Positions 1-8,802 of a DNA stretch of 64,000 nucleotides are shown here, one piece after another. The stretch comes from Halovulum dunhuangense. Its GTDB lineage: Bacteria > Pseudomonadota > Alphaproteobacteria > Rhodobacterales > Rhodobacteraceae. The stretch covers positions 186,001 through 250,000 of the forward strand of contig NZ_JABFBC010000001.1 in the NCBI RefSeq assembly GCF_013093415.1, given 5' to 3'. The position numbers were made by a program, and so were the translations under genes. The stretch's first letter is position 1; every line of letters starts with the position of its first letter. Under the pieces are notes generated by a model. That model was not told where the DNA came from. It did no database searches and saw nothing but the letters and a program-made list of their open reading frames with translations.

Positions 1-840
1 GCGCTGTGGGACCGGGTGCTGGACCACGCGCCGCCCAACGTGCATCCGCTGCTGGAGCCGCGGGCGATCTCGCTCGCGCCGGGCGTCACGCTGCTGCCCG
101 CGCCCACGACACGACGTTATCCGGGGCGCAACCTGACCGACTGGTTCGAGGGCCACGACACCGACCCGCGCGACATCCGCATCGGGCTGGCGCATGGCGG
201 GACGGTCGATTTCTCGGAGGATGGCGACCAGCCGGCGATCGCCCCCGACCTGGCGCTGACCGCGCGGCTGGACTACCTGGCGCTGGGCGACTGGCACGGG
301 CGGGTCAATCCGGGTCCCCGCGCCTGGTATTCCGGCACGCCCGAGCGCGACGGCTTCAAGCATGACGGAAGGGGCGGTTGCCTTGCCGTCACGCTGGCGG
401 GCGGTGGGGCTGCCCCGCGGGTCAGCCCGGTCGAGACCGGCGTCTTCCACTGGTCGGACGAGGTGCTGCCGCTGCTGCCCGGCCAGGACGCCGCCGCGGC
501 CCTGTACGAGATGCTGCCCGCCGGGGCGGCGACCCGGCGCGACAGCCTGGTCCGGGTCCGCGCCGAAGGGCGGGCGACCCTTCAGCAGCATGCCGCGCTG
601 GATGCGGCGGCGCGGCAGGTGGCGCCGGAATTCGGGCATTTCGTGCTGAACACGGACCGGCTTGCCACCGAGGTGGAGGCCGAGGACCTGGACGAGATCG
701 ACCGCGGCGGCGCGCTGCGTCTTGCCGCCGAAAGCCTGCGCAACGGCGCAAGGGATCCCGACAGCGACGCGGCCAGCCGGGCCGTCGCGGCGGCGGCGCT
801 GAACCGGCTCTATGCCTATCTGAAGGAGGGCGGCAAATGA
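1..840 (+). CDS. Mre11/SbcD-like metallophosphoesterase (C-terminal part, 5' end outside window)
   Basis: The reading frame is open from the first base, so the N-terminal metal-binding motifs lie outside the window. What remains (279 codons) contains a GLAHGG segment and an LGDWHGR segment. These match the late histidine motifs of calcineurin-like DNA exonucleases of the SbcD/YhaO type, with LGDWHG where SbcD has a GH-x-H motif. A C-terminal capping region follows. The stop codon overlaps the ATG of the Rad50-like ATPase by ATGA, as expected for an Mre11-Rad50-like pair acting on DNA ends. The family is inferred from motifs and from the partner gene. Substrate and polarity cannot be read from this fragment. 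Confidence 0.8.
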   Translation, partial: ALWDRVLDHAPPNVHPLLEPRAISLAPGVTLLPAPTTRRYPGRNLTDWFEGHDTDPRDIRIGLAHGGTVDFSEDGDQPAIAPDLALTARLDYLALGDWHGRVNPGPRAWYSGTPERDGFKHDGRGGCLAVTLAGGGAAPRVSPVETGVFHWSDEVLPLLPGQDAAAALYEMLPAGAATRRDSLVRVRAEGRATLQQHAALDAAARQVAPEFGHFVLNTDRLATEVEAEDLDEIDRGGALRLAAESLRNGARDPDSDAASRAVAAAALNRLYAYLKEGGK

Positions 841-3455
841 GACTCGTCTCGATCCGGCTGGAAAATGTCCGCCGCTTTCACGCGCCGGTCCAGATCACCG
901 GCATCGGTCCGGGGCTGAACGTGCTGAGCGCGCCGAACGAACACGGCAAGTCCACCGTGTTCGACGCGTTGCAGGCGGTGTTCTTCGTGCCCCATCGATC
1001 TCAGGCGAAGGAGGCCAAGGCGCTGCGGCCCCATGCGGGGGGCGCGCCCGCGGTCGGCGTCGAGATCGACACCGCAGAGGGCCGCTTCCGCATCGAGAAG
1101 CGCTGGCTGTCCGGCGCCTTTGCCAAGGTATGGCAGGGCGAGCGGCTGATCGCCCAGGCCGACGAGGCCGAGGCGTGGATCGCCCGCGCCGTCGGCCCGG
1201 ATGCGGGCGGCGGGCCGGTGGGGCTTTTGTGGGTGCGGCAGGGGGCGACCGGGCTCGACCAGGGCTCCACCGCCGAGCGGCAGCAATCCCGCAGCGCGCG
1301 GCGCGACCTGCTTTCGTCGGTCACGGGCGAGGTGGAGGCGATGACCGGGGGGCGCCGGATGGAAATGGCGCGGACCCGCTGCCAGGAGGATCTTGACCGC
1401 TACCTGACCGCGATGGGGCGGCCCAGGACGGGCGGTCCGCTAAAGGCGGCGATGGACCTGGTCGAGGCGCTGGAGGCTGAGAAGGCCGCGCAGGCGGAGA
1501 AGGCACAGGATCTGAAACAGGATCTGGACCGTCGCCGCGCGGTGATCCGCGAGCTTTCCGGTCTGGACGACCCGGCAGAGGCCGCCCAGCGCGAGGAACG
1601 GCTGGCGGCGGCGCGCGCGGGTTTCGACAAGGCCACGCGCCACGCCGAGGCCCGCGACCGCGCGCGCGACGCGGCCGATCATGCGCGGCTGAAGGTCAGC
1701 GGCACGCAGGCGCGACTGGCCACGATGGACGGGCAACTGGCCGAACTGGCCGAGGCCGAAGGCGCCCACGGGGAGGCGGAGGCCCTGCGCGAGACGACGG
1801 CAGCGGCGCGGGACACGGCCGAGGCATCGTTGCGCAAGGCGGCGGCAGAGGCGGAAGCGGCACGCGAGACCGCCTCGGCGGCCGAGTCGCTGCTGCGCCG
1901 CGCGCTTCGCGCGGAAAGCGCCGCTGCCGACCGCGATCGGCGTGAACGCCTTTCCGAACAGATCGCCCGGGCCGAGACGCTGCGAAGCCGGATCGAGACC
2001 TGCCGCGCCGAGGCCGGGATCGGTCCCGACGCCGAGACGCTTGCGCGGCTGGAAGGTCTGGCCGCCGACGTCGCGACCCAGACCGCGCTGCTTCAGGCAG
2101 GCGCGCCGGGCGTGACCATCGACTACCTGGCCGGAGCCGAGGGCGCGATCACGCTGGACGGCGCGCCAGTGCCCGGCGCCCGGCGCGTGGCGCTGCCCGA
2201 GGGCGGCACGCTGGTCCTTCGCGGCCTTGGACAGCTGACCATCCATCCCGGGCAGGGCAGCGGCGCGGCCGAGGCGGCGCGCGCGGCGGAAGCCCGTCTT
2301 CGGGAAGCTCTGGAACGGTTGGGCCTGCCGGACCTGCCTGCGGCCCGCGCGGCCGCGCGCAAGCGGGCCGAGGCCGGGGAAGCCCTGCGCGCCGCCGAAG
2401 GGCAGCTTGCGCTTCTCGCCCCCTCGGGGATCGACGCCTTGCGGACGGCGCTTGCCGCCCTGCCGGAGCCCGAGGCCGCAGACCCGGAGTTGCCCGACGC
2501 GACCGAGGCCCAGAACCGGGCAGAGGCTGCGGCGACCGCACAGCGGCAGGCGCTGGCCGCGCTGGAAACCGCCCGCGGCAAGGCGGAAGGGGCGCGCACC
2601 GGCGCCGAGCGGGCCATTGCCGCGGCGGAAGCGGCCGGCGCAAGGCTGGACCGCGCCCGCGCAGCCCTGGCGACGACCGACGACCCACGGGCCGCGCGCG
2701 CCGCGCTGGCCGCGACGCTCGAGGCAGAGCAGGTGGCGCTTTCCGGGGCAGAGGCGAAGCTGGAGGCCCTCGAGGCGGATGCCCCCGATCTTGCGGCGGC
2801 GGAAGCCGCGCTGAAACGCGCGGAAGAAGTGATCGCGCGGATCGCCTCGGACCGGGCGCGCCTGACGGAAGAGCGGGTCCGGCTCGACGCGCTGATCGAC
2901 CACCTGTCCGGCCAGGCCGTGGAAGAGGAACTGGCCGACACGACCAGCCGGCTGGAGGCGGCCGCGGCGGAACTGGCGCGCATCCGCTTCGAGGTGGAGG
3001 TGCTTCAGACCCTTGCGGCGGCGCTCGACGCGGCCCGCGCCACCGCGCGCGACCGCTATTTCGAGCCGGTGATGCGCGAGCTGTCGCCGTTGCTGCGCCT
3101 GTTCTGGCCCGAGGCGACGATCCGGTTGGACGAAGAGGCGGTGCTGCCCACGGCGCTTGTGCGCGCGGGCGCTGAAGAGGAGTTCGACACCCTGTCCGGC
3201 GGCACGCAGGAACAGATCGCGCTTCTGGTGCGGCTGGCCTTCGCGCGGCTGCTGGCGGCGGATGGGCGACACGCGCCGGTGATCCTGGACGATGCGCTGG
3301 TCTATACCGACGACGACCGGATCGAACGGATGTTCGACGCCCTGCACCGGCAGGCGGCCGACTTGCAGATACTCGTGTTCTCGTGCCGGCAGCGCGCCTT
3401 CCGGGAGTTGGGCGGCACCATGATCGCGCTGTCGCGGGTGGAAGACGCGGCATGA
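837..3455 (+). CDS. YhaN/Rad50/SbcC-like SMC-type ATPase
   Basis: The product is 872 residues. A Walker A loop (APNEHGKST, residues 32-40) lies near the N-terminus. Long Ala/Glu/Arg-rich coiled coils fill most of the middle. The C-terminus has an ABC signature (LSGGTQEQ) followed by a Walker B segment (PVILDDALV). No CxxC zinc hook is visible, and a short beta-rich insert interrupts the coil near residues 420-470. Both points favour the YhaN-like branch over classical SbcC. It should form the ATP-driven arm of a nuclease complex with the upstream phosphoesterase. The start is the ATG overlapping the upstream stop codon. A further in-frame extension upstream would run through the phosphoesterase gene and is rejected. 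The 3' end overlaps the HEPN gene by ATGA. Confidence 0.88.
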   Translation: MRLVSIRLENVRRFHAPVQITGIGPGLNVLSAPNEHGKSTVFDALQAVFFVPHRSQAKEAKALRPHAGGAPAVGVEIDTAEGRFRIEKRWLSGAFAKVWQGERLIAQADEAEAWIARAVGPDAGGGPVGLLWVRQGATGLDQGSTAERQQSRSARRDLLSSVTGEVEAMTGGRRMEMARTRCQEDLDRYLTAMGRPRTGGPLKAAMDLVEALEAEKAAQAEKAQDLKQDLDRRRAVIRELSGLDDPAEAAQREERLAAARAGFDKATRHAEARDRARDAADHARLKVSGTQARLATMDGQLAELAEAEGAHGEAEALRETTAAARDTAEASLRKAAAEAEAARETASAAESLLRRALRAESAAADRDRRERLSEQIARAETLRSRIETCRAEAGIGPDAETLARLEGLAADVATQTALLQAGAPGVTIDYLAGAEGAITLDGAPVPGARRVALPEGGTLVLRGLGQLTIHPGQGSGAAEAARAAEARLREALERLGLPDLPAARAAARKRAEAGEALRAAEGQLALLAPSGIDALRTALAALPEPEAADPELPDATEAQNRAEAAATAQRQALAALETARGKAEGARTGAERAIAAAEAAGARLDRARAALATTDDPRAARAALAATLEAEQVALSGAEAKLEALEADAPDLAAAEAALKRAEEVIARIASDRARLTEERVRLDALIDHLSGQAVEEELADTTSRLEAAAAELARIRFEVEVLQTLAAALDAARATARDRYFEPVMRELSPLLRLFWPEATIRLDEEAVLPTALVRAGAEEEFDTLSGGTQEQIALLVRLAFARLLAADGRHAPVILDDALVYTDDDRIERMFDALHRQAADLQILVFSCRQRAFRELGGTMIALSRVEDAA

Positions 3456-4132
3456 GCGGGTCGGCGCCGGATCACGCGACGCTGAAGGCGCGGCAGCGGG
3501 CGCTGCGCGCGGACTTTCCCGAGACGATGGGGCTGCGGGTGCATCGCGCGCTCAGCTGGATGGGCCGGGCCGAGGCGCTGGCCGGGCAGGATGCGGATAC
3601 CGCCTTCATCCTCTACTGGATCGCCTTCAACGCCGCCTATGCGGATGCGGCGGATTTCGAGCCGGGCACGGCCGGACTGACCGAACGCGGGCGGATGGAG
3701 GGCTATTTCGCGCGCCTTGTCCGGCTGGACGCAGACAAGCGGATCTACGACGCGATCTGGTCCCGGTATTCCGGGCCGGTGCGGGTACTTCTGGACAATC
3801 GCTTCGTGTTCGAGCCGTTCTGGCGCCACCAGAACGACCCCGAAGGCGCGCCCGGATGGCAGGAGCGGTTCGAGGCGGCACGGCGCACCGTCGGAACGGC
3901 GCTTGCGCGGCATGAAACCACGAAGGTGCTGACCATCCTGTTCGACCGGCTGTACGTCCTGCGCAACCAGCTGGTGCATGGCGGGGCGACCTGGAACAGC
4001 GGGGTCAACCGCCAGCAGGTGCGCGATGGCGCGGCGATCCTGGGCTTCCTGGTGCCGGTCTTCATCGACCTGATGATGGACAATCCGGCCGAGGACTGGG
4101 GCCACCCCTTCTACCCGGTGGTCCCCGGCTGA
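3452..4132 (+). CDS. HEPN-domain protein coupled to the phosphoesterase/ATPase pair
   Basis: The product is 226 residues and mostly helical. It carries RNQLVH at residues 171-176, which is an R-x4-H motif typical of catalytic HEPN domains. Another conserved helix (FILYWIAFNAAYA, residues 52-64) is of the kind seen in HEPN families. Catalytic HEPN proteins are usually ribonucleases in toxin, CRISPR and anti-phage systems. The start is the ATG sharing ATGA with the end of the ATPase gene, so it is translationally coupled and very probably works with that complex. The 3' end overlaps a convergent gene by 22 bases. Fold and motif are moderately secure. A nuclease activity and any target are inference. 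Confidence 0.72.
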   Translation: MSGSAPDHATLKARQRALRADFPETMGLRVHRALSWMGRAEALAGQDADTAFILYWIAFNAAYADAADFEPGTAGLTERGRMEGYFARLVRLDADKRIYDAIWSRYSGPVRVLLDNRFVFEPFWRHQNDPEGAPGWQERFEAARRTVGTALARHETTKVLTILFDRLYVLRNQLVHGGATWNSGVNRQQVRDGAAILGFLVPVFIDLMMDNPAEDWGHPFYPVVPG

Positions 4133-4830
4133 GCGGCGCGCAGCAGCCGGGTGCAGCGCGCGGCCAGCAGCGCCACCCGAACGGGGCCGGAAAGTGCGCC
4201 GCGATCCGCGACCAGCACCGCCCCCGTCCCCAGTCGGGCGATCTGCGCACCAAGGGCTGCCTCGGTCTCGGCCTGCTCGACCCGCGCGCCGGGCGGCAGC
4301 GCGGTCAGGTCGGATCCGCGCAGGGCCAGCACCCGCACGGGCCGCCCCGCCGCAAGGATCCGGGCCGCCTCCGCGGTCAGGCCCGCAAGCCCGGGATCCG
4401 AGCCGTCGCGGACCAGCAGGACCACCTGTGCCGGGCGGCTGCGGGATGCCTCGCCGCTGAGGATCAGCAGGTCGTCGGGGCCGCCCTGGGCCGTGGCCAG
4501 CGCGGCAAGCCGCCCACGCTCCTGCGCGAAGGACCAGTCGAGCCCGCGCTGCCCGGCCATCTGTTCGATCAGGCGGCGAAAGCGCGCGGCGTCGGCGCGA
4601 AAGGCGGCGCGCATCCGCTCCGCCGTCACCTCCGGCACCGGCTGTCCGCCGGGGCCAAGGGCGCGCGCGCCGCTGCGGGCCGCGAAGGCGAGGATGCCCT
4701 CTTCCTCGATCAGCAGACCGCGCAGCATCGCCCGCGCCTCGGCCGCCAGCCCCAGCGCCAGGTCGAGGCTGGCGCGGGCATCATCGAAGCGCGTGGCGCC
4801 AAGGGTGATGCGCCGTGGCTGGCCGCTCAT
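4111..4830 (-). CDS. Unknown protein coupled to the Lon-like protease
   Basis: The product is 239 residues, Ala/Arg-rich and without signal peptide or membrane segment. The N-terminal part alternates helices with short hydrophobic strands. The C-terminal half (LLVRDGSDPGLAGLTAEAA, then RPVRVLAL and GAVLVADRG) looks like a Rossmann-type alpha/beta fold, faintly like universal-stress proteins. I do not recognise a named family. Its ATG overlaps the stop of the Lon-like protease (ATGA on the minus strand), so the two are translated together. It may be an adaptor, substrate or regulator of that protease. The 3' end overlaps the HEPN gene on the other strand by 22 bases. Confidence 0.7.
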   Translation of the reverse strand: MSGQPRRITLGATRFDDARASLDLALGLAAEARAMLRGLLIEEEGILAFAARSGARALGPGGQPVPEVTAERMRAAFRADAARFRRLIEQMAGQRGLDWSFAQERGRLAALATAQGGPDDLLILSGEASRSRPAQVVLLVRDGSDPGLAGLTAEAARILAAGRPVRVLALRGSDLTALPPGARVEQAETEAALGAQIARLGTGAVLVADRGALSGPVRVALLAARCTRLLRAAQPGTTG

Positions 4831-7265
4831 CGCCGGTCCTCGCCGCCGGGCCGTCTGCGCAGGTCGCGCGCGCGCAACTCGGCGAAGCGGCGCAGCTTCG
4901 CCTCGACCGCGGCGTTCAGGCTGCCGGGGGGAAACGCCCCGTCCGCGCCCCGGTCCCCCGCCGGGCGCCCGGTCAGCAGTTGCAGCCCCTCGTCGATGCT
5001 GGCGAAGGGGATCACGCGGAACCGCCCCTCGCGCACGGCGTCCACGACACGGGACCGCAGCACCAGATGCGCGACGTTGGAGGCGGGGATCAACACCCCC
5101 TGCCGCCCGGTCAGGCCCCGCCCGGCACAGACGTCGAAAAACCCCTCGATCTTTTCGTTGACCCCGCCGATGGCCTGCACGTCGCCGAACTGGTTCACGG
5201 ACCCGGTCACGGCCAGGGACTGGTCGATCGGCGCCTCGGCCAGGGCCGAAAGAAGCGCCATCAGCTCGGCCGCGGACGCGCTGTCGCCGTCGATGCCGCC
5301 ATAGCTCTGCTCGAACACGATGCTGGCCCAGAGCGACATGGGCAGGTCGGGCGCGTAAGTCCCGGCCAGGTAGCCCGACAGGATCAACACCCCCTTGGAA
5401 TGGATCGGCCCGCCGAGTTCCGTCTCTCGTTCGATGTCCACCAGCTTGCCGCTGCCGGCGCGCACCCGGACGCTGACGCGCGACGGGCGGCCGAAGCGGG
5501 TGGTGCCGATCTCGGCGACCGAGAGCGCGTTGATCTGGCCGACACGGGCGCCGTCGGTGTCGATCAGAACGGCGCCGCGGGCGATGCTTTCCTGCGTCAG
5601 GTCGCGGATGCGCCCCGCGCGCCGGTCGGCGGCGGCGATGGCGGCCTCGACATCCTCGGGGCGCACGCTGTCCGCACCGGCCGCGGCAGCCCAGTAATCC
5701 GCCTCGTGGATCGTGTCGGACATCTGGCCAAGATCCAGCGCGAAGCGTTCGGCGTCCTCGGCCGCGCGCATCGCCTCGGTCAGAAGCCGCGCCACACCGC
5801 CAGCGGTGATCGGCCTGAGTCCCGCACGCTGCGCCATGGTGCCGGCTAGCCGCGCGTAAAGCGCCGTGCTTTCGGCCGAACGCGGCATCCGATCCTCGAA
5901 ATCGGCTTCCAGCTTGAACAGCCGCGGGAACTCGGGATCGAGCGCGACCAGCATGTAATAGAGCAGGCGGTCGCCCACCAGCACGACCCGGGCCTTCAGC
6001 GGGATCGGATCCGGCGTCAGCGACACCGTGGAGATCAGGCTCAGCCTTTCCCCGGCGGAATAGATCTGCACCTCGCCGGTGCTCAGGCAGCGCTTCAGAG
6101 CGTCCCAGGCAAAGGGCTCGGTCAGCACCTCGCGCGCGTCGAGCAGCAGGTAGCCGCCATTCGCGCGGTGCAGGGCGCCGGGGCGGATCATGGTGAAATT
6201 GGTGACCAGCGCCCCCTGCTGGGCGGCGTATTCGATCCGCCCGATCAGGTTCGACAGTGTCGGCAGCGACTCTTCGATCACCGGCGCACCGCCGCTGTCC
6301 GCCGGGTTCGTGACCAGCACGTTGACGGTGAACGGCTCGAATTGCGGGCGCATGTAGTGGCGGGTGGCGGAAACCGGGAAGGGCCCGGCCTGGGCGCCCT
6401 CGGGGCGCATGAGGAACACCTCGGCATTCGCGACCAGCTGCTTGCGCAGGTCGTCCAGGAACCCTGTGGCGTTGGGCTCGTCCGGGACGCGCGAGCGTGC
6501 CTCGGCGATGGCGTTGTCGACGGCGGCCTCGACCATGGCGGCGTTCAGTTCCTCGACCTTGCGGCGCTGCGCCTTCAGTCGGCGCGGCATCTGCTTGAGG
6601 ATAGCACCCAGCGCCTCCTCGATCCCGGCGACGGCGGCGTCGATGCGGTCGCGCTCTTCGCGGGGCAGGGCGTCGTATTGCGCGGGGGTCAGGATCTCTC
6701 CGTCGCGGCGCGCGGCGACGCCGAAGCCCATCGGCGTCCGCAGGATGGCGATGTCCTTCTCGCGCGCCTTTTCCGAAAGCGCCTCCATCTCGTCATCGGA
6801 CTCGGCGGAAAACCTGTCCTCGATGCTGCGGCGGCGGGCCTGGTAGTCCTCGGACTCGAACACCGCCGGCAGGTCGTTGGCGAGATCGTCGATCAGGTTC
6901 TCGACCGCAAGGCGCAGCAACTCCGCATTGCCCGGTGCCAGGTCAATCGCGATGGGGCGCTGCGGGTCGGTGAAGTTGTTGACATAGATCCAGTCGCGCG
7001 GCACCGGGCGCGCCGCGGCCGCCCCGGACAGAACCGCGCGGGCGGCGCTGTGGCGGCCCGTTCCCTGCCGGCCCAGCACGAACAGGTTGAAATCGGCATG
7101 CTCCATCCCGGCCGCCATTCGCACCGCCTCGAGCGCGCGGTCCTGGCCGGGCCAGGCGTCCAGCGGTTCCAGATCGGCCGTGGTCGCGAAACCGAGCGTG
7201 CGGGGATCGACCGCGCCGTCCATCCGTTCCGCCCCGAGCGGCTTGCCCGTCGTGAAATCCGCCAT
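4827..7265 (-). CDS. Lon-like ATP-dependent serine protease (AAA_32 / peptidase S16)
   Basis: The product is 812 residues. The C-terminal S16 domain has the catalytic Ser in GDSAS (S662) and Lys in GGVNEKIEG (K705). The 43-residue spacing equals that of classical Lon. The N-terminal nucleotide-binding loop is GRQGTGRHS (65-73), with Arg in place of the usual Walker A Lys. A central region with helical insertions separates the two, as in the AAA_32 Lon-like group that includes E. coli YcbZ. It probably degrades cytoplasmic proteins. The start chosen is the ATG at 7265. Upstream in-frame codons add a Cys/Arg-rich extension unlike the family. The gene overlaps the downstream unknown gene by ATGA. 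Confidence 0.87.
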   Translation of the reverse strand: MADFTTGKPLGAERMDGAVDPRTLGFATTADLEPLDAWPGQDRALEAVRMAAGMEHADFNLFVLGRQGTGRHSAARAVLSGAAAARPVPRDWIYVNNFTDPQRPIAIDLAPGNAELLRLAVENLIDDLANDLPAVFESEDYQARRRSIEDRFSAESDDEMEALSEKAREKDIAILRTPMGFGVAARRDGEILTPAQYDALPREERDRIDAAVAGIEEALGAILKQMPRRLKAQRRKVEELNAAMVEAAVDNAIAEARSRVPDEPNATGFLDDLRKQLVANAEVFLMRPEGAQAGPFPVSATRHYMRPQFEPFTVNVLVTNPADSGGAPVIEESLPTLSNLIGRIEYAAQQGALVTNFTMIRPGALHRANGGYLLLDAREVLTEPFAWDALKRCLSTGEVQIYSAGERLSLISTVSLTPDPIPLKARVVLVGDRLLYYMLVALDPEFPRLFKLEADFEDRMPRSAESTALYARLAGTMAQRAGLRPITAGGVARLLTEAMRAAEDAERFALDLGQMSDTIHEADYWAAAAGADSVRPEDVEAAIAAADRRAGRIRDLTQESIARGAVLIDTDGARVGQINALSVAEIGTTRFGRPSRVSVRVRAGSGKLVDIERETELGGPIHSKGVLILSGYLAGTYAPDLPMSLWASIVFEQSYGGIDGDSASAAELMALLSALAEAPIDQSLAVTGSVNQFGDVQAIGGVNEKIEGFFDVCAGRGLTGRQGVLIPASNVAHLVLRSRVVDAVREGRFRVIPFASIDEGLQLLTGRPAGDRGADGAFPPGSLNAAVEAKLRRFAELRARDLRRRPGGEDRR

Positions 7266-7321
7266 GGCACGGCCCTTTCCTGTTCCCCGGACAACAGGAA
7301 CCCGGCAAAAGCCCGCGCACA

Positions 7322-7335
7322 TTGACCCGTGTCAA
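7322..7335. promoter_or_regulatory. TTGAC...GTCAA palindrome between divergent genes
   Basis: This is a perfect inverted repeat with TTGAC arms and a 4-base centre. It lies in the 130-base gap between the Lon-like protease (minus) and the APC permease (plus). Read on either strand it gives a TTGAC -35-like hexamer (TTGACA on minus, TTGACC on plus), but no good -10 element sits 16-18 bases away on either side. It could be a repressor site or paired -35 elements. Confidence 0.35.
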
Positions 7336-7395
7336 GGCGACGGCATCGCAACGGCTGCACGCAGAAGCGTCGGGCGCGGCGCAGGGAACAGGGCC

Positions 7396-8625
7396 ATGAC
7401 CAGAAACGCCGAAGAGCCCGGGCTGCGACGCGCGATCGGCCTGCCGCTTCTCGTGCTCTACGGGCTGGGTGTTACGATCGGCGCGGGCATCTACGTCCTG
7501 GTCGGCACCACCGCGGCCCGGGCCGGGATCCACGCGCCCGCAGCCTTTCTGCTGGCGGCGGTGGTCATGGGTTTCAGCGCCGGCAGCTTCGCGGAATTCT
7601 CGGGCCGCATCCCCCAGGCGGCGGGCGAGGCCGTCTTCGTCGATGCCGGCTTCCGGCGCAACTGGCTCACGCTCTGGACGGGGCTGTTCGTGGTGATGTC
7701 GGCCATCGTCGCCTCGGCCGCGATCGCGCTGGGGGCGGCGGGTTACATGGAGCTTCTGGTGCCGCTGCCGCACGGGGTTCTGGTTGCGGGGATCATCCTT
7801 GCGATGACGGCAATCGCCGCGCGCGGCGTCCGGGAATCGCTGGGCTTCGCCGCCGTGATGACGCTGATAGAGGTGGCGGGCCTTGCGGTCGTGGTCGGCG
7901 CCGGGCTCTGGCAGGATCCCGGCATGCTGGCGCGCCTGCCATCGGCGCTGCCGCCGCTGGGCGACGGGGCCGCGATGACGGGCGTGATATCGGCCAGCCT
8001 GATCGCGTTCTTCGCGTTTCTCGGTTTCGACGACACCATCAACATGGTCGAGGAGGTGCACGACCCGCGCCGGGTGGTCCCGCTGGCGCTGTTCATCTCG
8101 CTGGCCGCCGTCACGGTGATCTATGTGCTCGTGACCTTTGTCGCGGTCCAGTCGCTGCCGCCGGAGGAACTGGGCGCATCCGCCGCGCCGATCGCGCTGC
8201 TCTACGAGCGGCTGACGGGGGTCTCTCCCGTCGTGGTGACGCTGATCGGGATTGTCGCCACGATGAACGGCATCGTGATCCAGATCATCATGGCCGCGCG
8301 GGTGCTTTACGGCCTGGCCCGAAAGGGTCGGCTGCCGGCGGCGCTGGGGCGGGTACACCCGGCAAGCCGCACGCCGGTGATCGCGACGCTGGCGGTCGGC
8401 GGCCTTGTGCTGGCGCTTGCGCTGACCCTTCCGCTGGAGGCGCTGGCGGAATGGTCCTCGGTGGTGATCCTGGCGGTGTTCCTGCTGGTGAACCTGGCAC
8501 TCGTGCGCATCAAGCGCCGCGGCGACCCGGCACCCGATGGGATCGTGACGGTGCCGCTGATCGTCCCCAGCCTGGGCGCGCTGTTCTGCGCTGCCCTGCT
8601 GGCGGGCGCGGTGGTGACGTTCTAG
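7396..8625 (+). CDS. APC-superfamily amino acid permease
   Basis: The product is 409 residues and almost entirely hydrophobic, with about 11-12 predicted membrane helices. The first helix contains GLGVTIGAGIYVLVG, the typical APC-superfamily TM1 signature with the unwound glycine region that binds the substrate amine. Near residue 205 a DDTINMVEEV segment also fits the family. It is probably an inner-membrane amino acid or polyamine transporter driven by proton exchange or symport. The substrate cannot be told. The start is the ATG at 7396, which places TM1 close to the N-terminus. It is transcribed divergently from the Lon-like protease and has no transporter partner nearby. Confidence 0.85.
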   Translation: MTRNAEEPGLRRAIGLPLLVLYGLGVTIGAGIYVLVGTTAARAGIHAPAAFLLAAVVMGFSAGSFAEFSGRIPQAAGEAVFVDAGFRRNWLTLWTGLFVVMSAIVASAAIALGAAGYMELLVPLPHGVLVAGIILAMTAIAARGVRESLGFAAVMTLIEVAGLAVVVGAGLWQDPGMLARLPSALPPLGDGAAMTGVISASLIAFFAFLGFDDTINMVEEVHDPRRVVPLALFISLAAVTVIYVLVTFVAVQSLPPEELGASAAPIALLYERLTGVSPVVVTLIGIVATMNGIVIQIIMAARVLYGLARKGRLPAALGRVHPASRTPVIATLAVGGLVLALALTLPLEALAEWSSVVILAVFLLVNLALVRIKRRGDPAPDGIVTVPLIVPSLGALFCAALLAGAVVTF

Positions 8626-8644
8626 CGCTTTGGCGGAAAGGTGA

Positions 8645-8720
8645 TGGTGAGCCCGACAGGATTCGAACCTGTGACCCACTGATTAAAAGTCAGTTGCTCT
8701 ACCAACTGAGCTACGGGCCC
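8645..8720 (-). tRNA. tRNA-Lys (anticodon UUU)
   Basis: On the minus strand the sequence folds as a complete 76-nt tRNA. The acceptor arms are GGGCCCG and CGGGCTC with one G-U pair. There is a GCTC D-stem, an ACTGA/TCAGT anticodon stem with loop CTTTTAA (anticodon UUU), a TTCGAAT T-loop, and an encoded 3' CCA. It decodes AAA and AAG lysine codons. It lies alone between the permease and the Slam gene. Confidence 0.97.
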
Positions 8721-8802
8721 ACTCGAGGGGGGTCGATAGACGCCGCGGGTTCGGAGGTCAAGAGGGCAAAGCACGGGGAACGGGCGAAAACCCCCGCTTT
8801 CG

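Noticed and set aside
816-3453. Long minus-strand and +1 reading frames through the ATPase gene
   Set aside because: They are antisense or frame-shifted shadows of a very GC-rich coding sequence. They show Arg/Ala/Pro-rich composition and no domain.
6168-7325. Long plus-strand frame antisense to the Lon-like gene
   Set aside because: The coding content and motifs are clearly on the minus strand. The plus frame has no motif and lies wholly inside the protease gene.
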